Counted from the stretch's first letter, positions 1-6,679 are shown. The stretch is DNA of 8,108 nt from DATKDU01 sp035512595 (GCA_035512595.1 DATKDU010000326.1:1-8108), one strand, 5' to 3'. Numbers and translations are program-made. Notes: generated by a model from the sequence alone, not told the origin.

Positions 1-1269
1 TTTTTCGGCGGCGGCGGGGGCCTTGCCTTCTAGCCGCTGAAGCTGCTCCTTGAGCTGCTCGTTCTCGGCCTGGAGTTGGTCAATGCGCTCGGCATCGCCG
101 GAGCTCGTGCGGAACGGCTTGAAATAGAAGGTTCCCTTCTCGTCGCGGCCGAATTCCAGCTTCGGCTGCACGATCTCGGAGAGCTTGTCGGCCGGCAGCG
201 AATCGACCTCGACCGCGCCCCCCAGCACGACGACCACGTCGAGCGTCCGATCGCCGCGCTGCACGCGATAGGTGAGCGTGTCTCCGGCCTGCTTGCAAAA
301 TGTCGGCGACCAGGCCTGATAGATCGAGCGGATGTGAATGCCCTCCACCGCCAGGACGCGATCCCCCATTTGGATGCCGGCCTTGGCGGCGGGGCCTCCA
401 TCGGTGATTCGCTTAACGACGATCTCGCCTGTCTCTTCGCTTTCGAGCATCCAGCCGACGACTGGCCGCCGCCGCTTGAGGACGATCACCGTCTCGTGAC
501 GCCCCTCCTTGTCGCTCTCTTCGCAGGCCCGCAACAGCCGCTGCACATGCGACACGGGCACGGCATAGGTCATCCAGCTTTGCTGCGACCGGGCCGGATC
601 GGCGCCGACCACGATTCCCAGCAGCTTTCCCTGGCGATCGACCACGGCGGCGCCGCTGGAAGTATCGGTCGTCGGCAATTGGCAGACGAGGAGCGGCGGG
701 GAACACAGTCCGGCCAGCGTATGCCCCTGGCCGCTGACCATCCCTTGAAAGACGAGCGGCTTTTCCACCCCCCAGGCGGCGGCGGTCATCACCGTGGAAC
801 CGGCGACGGGAAGTTCCGATCCCAGCTCCAGCGGCCGGGCCGCACACTTGGGCGAATCGAGCAAGACCAGCCCCGAAAACTCATCGACGACGCGGAGCCG
901 CGCGTCGTCCTGCTTGCCGCCGGGGAAGGTCAGCCGGATTTGCGAATCGGAGCCGACCGGCACAGCCGTGACGATCTTGTTGGCGGCGACGCAGACGCCG
1001 GTGCAGACGACGACCGAGCAGGGACGCTTGCAGTCCTTGTCGTCGGACGACGGCCCGTCCCCGCGTTTCTTCTTGCTGCCGCCGGAGCGCTCCGCCGCTT
1101 CGTCTGCCCCCTTCTTCAGGCAGGAGATGCGAATCGTGGCCGTCGCGTTTTGCACGCGCTCCGCGGAAGTCTCCAGCGCGGGGCGCTCAGCAGGCTCCTG
1201 GCCAAGCAGCAGCGCGCAGGCGCCGCTGGAGAGGAACAGTGTCGAAAGTAGGAAGCAAATCCGCCGCAT
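1..1269 (-). CDS. Exported trypsin-fold/PDZ protein, probable pseudoprotease (3' end outside window)
   Basis: The first 423 codons are present with no stop, so the C-terminus lies beyond the left edge. Residues 1-24 look like a Sec signal peptide (MRRICFLLSTLFLSS, then LLGQ). Residues about 85-245 align by eye with the HtrA/S1 protease fold. Residues about 265-350 form a PDZ domain (GGPAAKAGIQMGDRVLAVEG). A short heptad-like coiled coil follows at about 396-416 (ERIDQLQAENEQLKEQLQRL). The catalytic Ser survives (S205 in DTSSGAAVVD). The His of the usual TNNHV/TAAHC motif is Pro104 (IVTAVPVG), and the Asp of DLAVLK is Gly133 (FSGLVLLD). There is no His before residue 183. A four-Cys cluster sits at residues 80-93 (C80, C84, C89, C93). 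The ATG is 10 nt after the stop of the presumed anti-sigma gene, with no clear Shine-Dalgarno, which suggests translational coupling. Fold and export are well supported. Loss of peptidase activity is inferred from the alignment, and the function is unknown. Confidence 0.85.
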   Translation of the reverse strand, partial: MRRICFLLSTLFLSSGACALLLGQEPAERPALETSAERVQNATATIRISCLKKGADEAAERSGGSKKKRGDGPSSDDKDCKRPCSVVVCTGVCVAANKIVTAVPVGSDSQIRLTFPGGKQDDARLRVVDEFSGLVLLDSPKCAARPLELGSELPVAGSTVMTAAAWGVEKPLVFQGMVSGQGHTLAGLCSPPLLVCQLPTTDTSSGAAVVDRQGKLLGIVVGADPARSQQSWMTYAVPVSHVQRLLRACEESDKEGRHETVIVLKRRRPVVGWMLESEETGEIVVKRITDGGPAAKAGIQMGDRVLAVEGIHIRSIYQAWSPTFCKQAGDTLTYRVQRGDRTLDVVVVLGGAVEVDSLPADKLSEIVQPKLEFGRDEKGTFYFKPFRTSSGDAERIDQLQAENEQLKEQLQRLEGKAPAAAEK

Positions 1270-1279
1270 GATTCGTGGG

Positions 1280-1831
1280 TTAAAACTCGATGCTCTCGGT
1301 ATCGAAAGCCAGGTCAATGCGCTGCAAATCCATCAGCCCCTCCATCTCCGCGCCGGTCACTCCCCGCTGCAAAATGGCCGGGGTCAGCGGCGGGGACGCA
1401 TCGGAAGAGACTGCCGGCAGTGTCAGCTCGCGAGCCGAAGCATCCGGCACTACCGCCAGGCTGCTGGCTGCGTCGTCCCGCGCCTGATTGCCGGCGTCAT
1501 TGGCCCCCGCTGCGACCGCCGGAATCTCCGCCCGGGGCTGCTGGCTCCCATGCAGAACGAACGCGACGAGGAAGCCCAGGGCTACCAGTCCGCTGCCGAC
1601 CGATCCAACAAACCACGCCGTACGAAGCGCCCGCTCGCGCCGCGGCACCACGCTCGCCACCGCTGCGGCCACTTCCCGCACCGGGCCGTACTGCGGCGGA
1701 TAGCAGGCTGCCAACCGCTGAGCATCGTCGGAAAGCTGCTCGGCCATCGCCGCCAGGTCATCCGGCAGTTCCAGCTCGCCATCCCGCTCGGGGAAGTCAT
1801 CGAATTCGTCCATCCGCCTATCCAGCCGCAT
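1280..1831 (-). CDS. Single-pass membrane protein, presumed anti-sigma factor
   Basis: This is a 183-residue protein. An acidic cytoplasmic N-terminus (residues 1-66, rich in D/E, with ELPDDLAAMAEQLSDDAQRL) is followed by a basic stretch (RRERALR). One hydrophobic helix follows at about 72-93 (WFVGSVGSGLVALGFLVAFV), and then a roughly 90-residue Ala/Asp-rich tail that should lie outside the membrane. The basic residues before the helix predict N-in topology. The gene overlaps the end of the ECF sigma gene by 14 nt, the usual place for a cognate anti-sigma factor. I see no HxxxCxxC zinc motif, so if it is an anti-sigma it is not of the ZAS type. The ATG at 1831 was chosen because GAGG lies 9 nt upstream (1841-1844). 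A GTG at 1846 would add five residues, and an ATG at 1813 would remove the overlap. The anti-sigma role rests on gene position and topology, not on a recognised domain. Confidence 0.75.
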   Translation of the reverse strand: MRLDRRMDEFDDFPERDGELELPDDLAAMAEQLSDDAQRLAACYPPQYGPVREVAAAVASVVPRRERALRTAWFVGSVGSGLVALGFLVAFVLHGSQQPRAEIPAVAAGANDAGNQARDDAASSLAVVPDASARELTLPAVSSDASPPLTPAILQRGVTGAEMEGLMDLQRIDLAFDTESIEF

Positions 1832-2384
1832 GAGATATGTCCTCACTGGGAAACGCGGGCAATTGACGCGCCTCCTCCCCCTCTTGCTCCAAAATCCTTC
1901 GCAGCCCGGCTAACCCGTGGAAGATCCGCGACTTGACGGTCCCCAGCGGACAACCCAGGACTTCGGCAACTTCTTCATACCGCAGCCCTTCGCTGAACCG
2001 CAGGACCAGCGACTGCCGCTGGCCGTCGGGGAGCAGCGCCACCCGGGCCCACAAACTCTTTTTCCACTCGGCGACTTCCACCGGCGCGTCGGCACCGGGC
2101 TGCGACCGCTCCTGGCTGGGCTCGTTGTCCCACAGGACGCGAAGCTTTCGCCGCTTGAGACCGCACCGCCGCCGCTCGCGCCGCTCCAGGTTCAGCATGA
2201 TGCCGTACAGCCACGTGTAGACACTGCTCCGTCCCTGAAAATCTCCCCCCTGGCGAGCCAGCACCAGGAAGGTTTCCTGGGCTAAATCGTCCGCATCCCA
2301 CGGATTGCCGCAGAGCACGAGTGCTGCGCGGTGAATCCGCGGGAAGTATTCTCGGGTCGTGGCTTCGACGTCCAAAGGCTGCAC
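1818..2384 (-). CDS. ECF-family RNA polymerase sigma factor
   Basis: From the GTG at 2384 the protein has 188 residues, normal for an ECF sigma factor. Region 2 covers about residues 10-75, with the core-binding helix NPWDADDLAQETFLVLA and the promoter -10 recognition part YTWLYGIMLNLERRERRR. Region 4 covers about 110-165, with the helix-turn-helix ALLPDGQRQSLVLRFSEGLR followed by YEEVAEVLGCPLGTVKSRIFHG. It should direct RNA polymerase to a small regulon, possibly including its own operon. The frame stays open upstream to 2579. An ATG at 2477 would give 219 residues but has no visible ribosome binding site, and the added N-terminus is basic and unlike the family. The GTG has AGGA 8 nt upstream (2393-2396) and fits the usual start of region 2. 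The linker between regions 2 and 4 is rather long and hydrophilic. The gene leads an operon with the membrane protein and the PDZ protein. The family call is firm; the start is moderately sure. Confidence 0.92.
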   Translation of the reverse strand: MQPLDVEATTREYFPRIHRAALVLCGNPWDADDLAQETFLVLARQGGDFQGRSSVYTWLYGIMLNLERRERRRCGLKRRKLRVLWDNEPSQERSQPGADAPVEVAEWKKSLWARVALLPDGQRQSLVLRFSEGLRYEEVAEVLGCPLGTVKSRIFHGLAGLRRILEQEGEEARQLPAFPSEDISHAAG

Positions 2385-2413
2385 GTATCGGTTCCTGGCA
2401 GACGTTCTGGACC

Positions 2414-2435
2414 GCACCCCCTTACGGAGGGGTGC
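2414..2435. other. Inverted repeat / hairpin upstream of the sigma gene
   Basis: Arms GCACCCC (2414-2420) and GGGGTGC (2429-2435) pair perfectly over 7 bp around an 8-nt loop. The element lies about 30 nt upstream of the preferred GTG start of the sigma gene, in the 218-nt gap between the divergent sigma operon and the methylglyoxal synthase gene. It could be an operator or a leader hairpin in the sigma mRNA. It would be coding only if the upstream ATG at 2477 were used. No consensus promoter could be assigned with confidence in this gap. Confidence 0.4.
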
Positions 2436-2590
2436 CGCAACCCGGATTTTACTCGATTTGGTTCGCGAATGCGACATGAGCCGGCGACTGGGTTCGCATC
2501 TGTAGGTACGTGCAACAGGGGGGGCAAATGGTTCATCCTCCCTTGCCGCACCGCGGGTTGGCGCAGCACAATGCGGCACCTGCGACCCCT

Positions 2591-2597
2591 AAGGAGG
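2591..2597 (+). promoter_or_regulatory. Strong Shine-Dalgarno of the methylglyoxal synthase gene
   Basis: AAGGAGG lies 5 nt before the ATG at 2603. It decides the start: the frame is open further upstream, with a GTG at 2510 and an in-frame ATG at 2528, but only the ATG at 2603 gives the family's N-terminus (MLALIAHDQKK). Confidence 0.8.
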
Positions 2598-2602
2598 CTG
2601 CG

Positions 2603-2965
2603 ATGCTGGCTCTGATTGCCCACGACCAGAAGAAGGCGGCAATCGTGGATTTCGTACGCCGCTATCGCCCGCTGTTTGCCAGTCACCCACTGATTGCCAC
2701 CGGCAGCACCGGGAAGTTAATTCGTGACGAGCTGGGGCTGGAGCTCGAGTGCGTCGCCCACGGGCCGGAGGGGGGCGACTTGATCATCGGGGGCCGCGTC
2801 GCCGAAGGAAAAATCACGGCGGTCATCTTCTTCCGCGATCCGCTCACCGCCCAGCCGCACGAGCCCGACGTCTCCGCCTTAATGCGGGTCTGCGACGTAC
2901 ACAACGTCCCGCTGGCGACGAATCTCGGCACGGCCGAGGCGATTGTGGATTGTCTTGCTCGGTAG
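2603..2965 (+). CDS. mgsA: Methylglyoxal synthase
   Basis: Methylglyoxal synthase converts dihydroxyacetone phosphate to methylglyoxal and phosphate, a cytoplasmic bypass of lower glycolysis that relieves sugar-phosphate build-up. The 120-residue protein follows the family throughout. It starts MLALIAHDQKK, has the phosphate-binding ATGSTGKLI, then GPEGGD, whose Asp corresponds to catalytic Asp71 of the E. coli enzyme. FFRDPLTAQPHEPDVSALMR follows, where the His and last Asp match E. coli His98 and Asp101, and then NVPLATNLGTAEAIV. It closely resembles the Bacillus-type sequence as I recall it. Two features differ. The QQ that usually follows GGD is LI here (GGDLIIGG). The protein also ends soon after the GTAE motif, about 30 residues shorter than the 152-residue E. 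coli enzyme. It is a single gene, divergent from the sigma operon and followed by a 174-nt gap. Whether the sigma factor controls it cannot be seen. Confidence 0.93.
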   Translation: MLALIAHDQKKAAIVDFVRRYRPLFASHPLIATGSTGKLIRDELGLELECVAHGPEGGDLIIGGRVAEGKITAVIFFRDPLTAQPHEPDVSALMRVCDVHNVPLATNLGTAEAIVDCLAR

Positions 2966-3139
2966 TGGACAAGCGAAACGCGTGCCTTTCCGCCGCATGC
3001 CGGGTAGAATGAAAACCGTGAGAGCGCGTTTTGCGCCTGGCGCAGTGTAAACGTTTTGGGCCCCCAATCGCCCATTCACACGAGGAGGAGAAACGTAGGA
3101 ATCGCTGGCCAATACGGGGGCCCAGGGAAAGGGAATGTC

Positions 3140-5032
3140 ATGAGAAGTTTTCTGGTTCCAGCCATCCTGGCGATGGTGGTCGCGATTGCAATTCCGCCGG
3201 ACACGGTGTCGGCGCAACGAGGAGGGGGCAAAGGCGGCGGCGGAGGCGCACGAGCCGGCGGCGGCGGTGCTCGAATGGGTGGCGGCGGCGCCAGAATGGG
3301 TGGCGGCGGCGGCGGTGCTCGAATGGGTGGCGGTAGTGGCGCACGGATGAGCGCGCCGCGCATGAGCAGCGGGCCGCGAATCAGCTCCGGTGGCGGCGCC
3401 CGCATGGGAGGAAGCGCCCCGCGAATTAGCAGCGGAGCGCCGCGCATTAGCTCCGGCTCTCCACGCATTAGCTCCGGCTCTCCACGCATTAGCTCCGGCG
3501 CTCCACGCATTAGCTCCGGCGCTCCGCGAGTCAGCTCCGGCGGTGGCCCGCGAGTTAGCAGCCCAAGCGGCGGCAGCGCCCCGAGAATCAGCGGCGGCAG
3601 CGCCCCGCGCGCCAGCGGCGGAAGCGCTCCGCGAGTCAGCGGCGGAAGCGCTCCGCGAGTCAGCGGCGGCGGAAGCCCACCGCGGATCAGCAGCGAAGGA
3701 TCGGCACGCGCCGCTGGCGGCGGGAATGCACGCGTCGGCAGTCAAGGTTCGCCCCGGATCACTGGCCGGGCCGATGCGGGCGCTGCGGTACGGAGCGATA
3801 CCACAGGGCGGCCAACGATCAACCGGCCCGAAAGAGCGGCAGTCTCCGGGGAGGCCCGCGGCAGTCTTTCACCACGCGCGGGTGTCGATCGCACACCGGC
3901 TGATCGCGGCAATGCCGCCGGCCGCAGTGCAGTTGGCGATCGCGGCAATGCCGCCGGCCGCGGTACCATTGCCGATCGCGGCAGCGGGATTGCGGACCGA
4001 GGGATTGCGGACCGCGGAGTCGCGCGGACTTCCCTCAACCGGCCGCAGGTCGATCGGGTGGATGATTTTCTGGGAATCCGCGGCCGTGGCGAAGGGGCGG
4101 CCGATCGGGTAGGCTCGGTGGCCAATCGGGCCCGCGGCACGTTTGACGGCGCGATCGACCGTCCCTCCTGGAGCCGCGACGTCCGCGCGAGCCAGGTGAA
4201 CCGCGTCAGCGAGCGGCTGGCGCAGGCGAACCTGAGCCCGGTGCTTCGTTCCGTATCGACGCAGAACTGGCTGACGTCCAACCCGGCCCGCGCCCAGCAC
4301 TGGAACAACTGGGGCGGCGGCATTCGGAACAACTGGAATCTCGGCTGGTACCAAGGCTGCTTCACCCCGCGGTGGTGGGCGGTCAACAACGTCTTCTTCC
4401 CTTGGCGGCACAATTACTACTGGTGGGGCGCACGCCCGTGGTCGCACTGGTGGGGCCGCCCGACCTGGGGCGGCATCTGCAACTGGTACGGCGGCTGGGG
4501 CTGGAACGATCCGTGCTACTACGACTATGGCTACGGCGGCAACGTCATCTACCTCAATCGGTACGTCTACGTGAACGGCAATCCGGTCGCCTCGGCGGAG
4601 GACTATGCTCTTTCGGCCGCCGAGCTGGCGGCGACTCCCCCATCGCCTGAAATTGCCGACGAGCCGGGAGAGTGGCTGCCGCTGGGGACGTTCGTGATCG
4701 CCACCAGCAAGGAGGAGACCGACCCGCCGCGCGTGCTCCAGCTCGCGGTCGATAAGGAAGGGAACGTCAGCGGCACGATGGTGAACAGGACAACGAACAA
4801 GACCTTCCCCGTGCAAGGCCGCGTGGATAAGGAGACGCAGCGCGTCGCTTTCACCATCGGCGACAACAAGGACGTCGTCCTGGAGACCGGCATTTACAAC
4901 CTGACGCAGCAGGAGACTCCCGTGCTCGTCCATCAAGGGACGGACCGCACGGAGACCTACGTCCTGTTGCGGCTGGAGCAGCCGAAGGAGGAGACGGAAG
5001 GGGGCAAGGTGGAAAGCTTGCTGCCGTAGGGT
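3140..5032 (+). CDS. Large exported Gly/Arg/Ser- and Trp-rich repeat protein ('mu-protocadherin'-like)
   Basis: This is a 629- to 630-residue protein, with the stop just after PKEETEGGKVESLLP. Residues 1-25 are a signal peptide (MRSFLVPAILAMVVAIAI, cleavage after VSA before Q26). Residues 26 to about 210 are low-complexity and very basic. They run GGGGARMGGGG, then heptads RISSGAP/RISSGSP, then octads GGSAPRVS. Residues about 230-300 hold DRGNAAGR and GIADR repeats. Residues 387-467 are extremely Trp/Tyr-rich (16 Trp). The last 160 residues look folded: VYVNGNPVASAEDYALSAAELA, EWLPLGTFVIA, VQGRVDKETQRVAFTIGDNK and ETGIYNL. This layout matches proteins that planctomycete genomes label 'mu-protocadherin, putative cell-surface protein'. 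The biochemical role is unknown, and a cell-surface or matrix function is inference. The ATG at 3140 gives a clean signal peptide and follows AAAGGG; an upstream in-frame start at 3056 would bury it. A GAGGAGGAG stretch at 3082-3090 has no start codon at usable distance. Confidence 0.85.
3419..3544 (+). repeat. 21-nt coding tandem repeat, six units
   Basis: Six consecutive 21-nt units (3419-3439, 3440-3460, 3461-3481, 3482-3502, 3503-3523, 3524-3544) each encode a P-R-(I/V)-S-S-G-x heptad. Units four and five are identical, and unit three differs from them only at its end. The first and last units are the most diverged. The array lies in frame inside the exported repeat protein, so gain or loss of units would keep the reading frame. 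Confidence 0.9.
3569..3664 (+). repeat. 24-nt coding tandem repeat, four units
   Basis: Four 24-nt units (3569-3592, 3593-3616, 3617-3640, 3641-3664) each encode GGSAPRxS, with I, A, V and V at the variable position. Units three and four are identical. A fifth, degenerate copy with one extra codon follows at 3665-3691 (GGGSPPRIS). It shares the PRxS core with the neighbouring 21-nt array. Confidence 0.88.
3902..4015 (+). repeat. Direct repeats encoding DRGNAAGR and GIADR
   Basis: A perfect 24-nt sequence occurs at 3902-3925 and again at 3938-3961, a 36-nt period, each copy encoding DRGNAAGR. It is followed by a 15-nt tandem pair (3986-4000 and 4001-4015, one mismatch) encoding GIADR twice. 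These form a third repeat family within the exported protein, distinct from the PRxS arrays. Confidence 0.8.
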
Positions 5033-5058
5033 TACGCACTTGCTTCCGGATGCCAGCG

Positions 5059-5098
5059 GCGGGAGAGTCGGTCGTTGACCTAACGATTGCTCTCCCGC
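5059..5098. terminator. Hairpin between convergent genes, likely bidirectional terminator
   Basis: The arms GCGGGAGAG (5059-5067) and CTCTCCCGC (5090-5098) are a perfect 9-bp inverted repeat. A second 5-bp stem lies inside it (TCGTT 5072-5076 with AACGA 5082-5086, loop GACCT). It sits about 27 nt after the exported-protein stop and covers the last codons and the TAG of the LRR gene on the other strand. There is no U-tract on either side, so it is not a classic intrinsic terminator. Its place between convergent genes still favours transcript ending or 3'-end protection for both. Confidence 0.55.
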
Positions 5099-6507
5099 GC
5101 TTCGATCGCGTCCACTAGGCGCAGTGCGCCAGCGGCACTGATTCCAGTGGCGCCAACGGTGGCACGTTCCAGTGCGGGCATCGACAGCAGGACCTCAATG
5201 CTCTGGTCGGTGACGTCGAGGTTCCCGTTAAGAGACAGGTCTTTCACGCTCTGCGACCGAGCGATGTGCTTGACGTCATCGTCGGTCAAGTTGCATGAAA
5301 ACAGGTCCAACCGCTCCAAGGCGGGCGGCATCACTACCGCTTCGAACGATCCCGGCTCGAACGGGCACTTGTTTATGTGGAGCGACTTTAGCTTCTTCAA
5401 TGTGACGATGGCAGCAAGGTCCGCCGGCCCGATGCGTGCGTTTTCCAGAGACAAGGATTTCAGATTCTCCAGCTTCGCAATCTCTTGAGCCCATCCGTCC
5501 GGCAACCTTTCGACCGTAAGCCCAACGATTTCAAGCTGGTCGCATTCCCCCAGCAGCTTCATGAAGCGGGCGTTGATCGGCGAGCGCCATGCGCGAATCG
5601 CGCGTAGTTGCTGGCGCTTCCGCAGGGCCGCCAGAATCTGGTCCCCAAAATCGACTTCGTTGATGGAAAGAGACTTCAGCTCTGGAAGCGCTTCCAGCTT
5701 TGACCAATTGAAACCGGTCCAATCACCAATTGATTTTGCTCCATTGATGTTAAGAATTTCCGCCGGCTCGCTTTCGAATGCGACTACGTAAGCGCCACGT
5801 TTGAATATTTCCCGCACGACCTCCACTTGCTCTTGGCTCGCTACGGACACGTAGGCGATTTCCAGCTCGGGGCGCGCTTGCCGCAGTTTGTCCACCGCAG
5901 CCTGGCTGACTGGCGTGTTTCGCAGCCGCAGGAACGTCAATGTCTCGATTTGCGCGATGGTCGTCAGAGCTTCGTCCGAGATGTTGGTGGCGGACAGATT
6001 GAGCTTTTCAAGACGCCGTAACTCGCGCAGCGAATCGAGCCCGGCATCGGTGATATCCGTCGCGGTCAGGTCAAGAGACTTGAGCGACTTGAGCCGTGCG
6101 ATCAAGGACAAATCGCCGTCGTCAATGGGACCGACCGAAACGTCGAGCGAATCAACCAGCGCCAGGCGGCAGATTGACTGCAACTTGGCCGCGACGTCCG
6201 GCGCGCGAGGATCGCCGAGGACGACCTGTTCTGCCCGCGGCATGGCCCACTCTTTGCCCAGCCACCGGACAAACCACGGTTGCTCGTCGAGATCGATTTC
6301 AGCCTCGTTGACGTAGACGCCCCTCGCCTCATCGATTTCCTCTAGCAGCGCCCGCTGCTGATTCACCCGCCAGCCATAGATCGCTACCGATAGTAGCGGC
6401 AAGAGCAGCACCATCACGAAAGCGATGAGCACTCCTCGAAACAGCCACTTGCCGCCAGTAGCTCGGGTCGCGGCCGAAAGATCGGGCTGGGAATCGGCAG
6501 CGGTCAT
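5080..6507 (-). CDS. Membrane-anchored leucine-rich-repeat protein
   Basis: This is a 475-residue protein. A short polar N-terminus (MTAADSQPDL) ends in basic residues and is followed by one strong transmembrane helix at about 22-46 (LFRGVLIAFVMVLLLPLLSV). The long remainder has no second hydrophobic segment. The anchor is not followed by a cleavage site, so it should be an N-in signal anchor with the repeats outside the cytoplasm. Leucine-rich repeats of the roughly 24-residue type fill two blocks. The first, about residues 135-215, includes LKSLDLTATDITDAGLDSL and LEKLNLSATNISDEALTTI. The second, about 265-465, is more diverged (LKSLSINEVDFGDQILAAL, LKSLSLENARIGPADLAAI). A non-LRR spacer separates them. 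Such domains bind proteins, but no partner or enzyme domain is visible. The ATG at 6507 is preferred over a GTG at 6516; neither has a clear Shine-Dalgarno. It appears to be monocistronic and converges with the exported repeat protein. The specific role is unknown. Confidence 0.88.
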   Translation of the reverse strand: MTAADSQPDLSAATRATGGKWLFRGVLIAFVMVLLLPLLSVAIYGWRVNQQRALLEEIDEARGVYVNEAEIDLDEQPWFVRWLGKEWAMPRAEQVVLGDPRAPDVAAKLQSICRLALVDSLDVSVGPIDDGDLSLIARLKSLKSLDLTATDITDAGLDSLRELRRLEKLNLSATNISDEALTTIAQIETLTFLRLRNTPVSQAAVDKLRQARPELEIAYVSVASQEQVEVVREIFKRGAYVVAFESEPAEILNINGAKSIGDWTGFNWSKLEALPELKSLSINEVDFGDQILAALRKRQQLRAIRAWRSPINARFMKLLGECDQLEIVGLTVERLPDGWAQEIAKLENLKSLSLENARIGPADLAAIVTLKKLKSLHINKCPFEPGSFEAVVMPPALERLDLFSCNLTDDDVKHIARSQSVKDLSLNGNLDVTDQSIEVLLSMPALERATVGATGISAAGALRLVDAIEARESNR

Positions 6508-6679
6508 TCCAGGCACGATAATCGATTGCCAGCGGTTCGCAATGCCGTCGAGCCCTCCGGAGCGCGTCAGGTCGGCAGGCGTTTACGGTCGATACTCTTA
6601 ACGGTACTTTGCGCTGCCCTCTCTTGGTAGAATTGCTTTGGACAACACTTCGTCCCCAAATGTGGTAAAGAGTCCCCTC

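Noticed and set aside
76..1251. Long plus-strand open frame (391 codons) opposite the exported PDZ protein
   Set aside because: Its translation is low-complexity, His/Arg/Asp-rich and matches no family, while the minus strand has a signal peptide, protease fold and PDZ domain. It is an antisense shadow of GC-rich coding DNA.
2976..3032. 7-bp inverted repeat (AAACGCG / CGCGTTT) after mgsA as a terminator
   Set aside because: The arms are separated by 42 nt and there is no U-tract; such short matches are expected by chance in this composition.
3419..3691. Tandem repeats as a possible CRISPR array
   Set aside because: Units are 21 and 24 nt, contiguous with no spacers, and in frame within a secreted protein.
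2879..3745. Minus-strand frame rich in Ala-Asp-Ser-Arg repeats, looking like a repeat protein
   Set aside because: The repeats are the reverse complement of the PRxS arrays and the frame also crosses the mgsA end and intergenic DNA.
3869..4936. Long minus-strand open frame (355 codons) opposite the exported repeat protein
   Set aside because: It is Ala/Val/Pro/Arg-rich and carries mirror images of the plus-strand repeats. The plus strand has a signal peptide and a recognisable C-terminal domain.
6609..6633. Possible promoter before the toxin-antitoxin pair (TTGCGC and TAGAAT)
   Set aside because: The spacer is only 13 nt, too short for a standard sigma-70 promoter. TAGAAT alone is not enough evidence.
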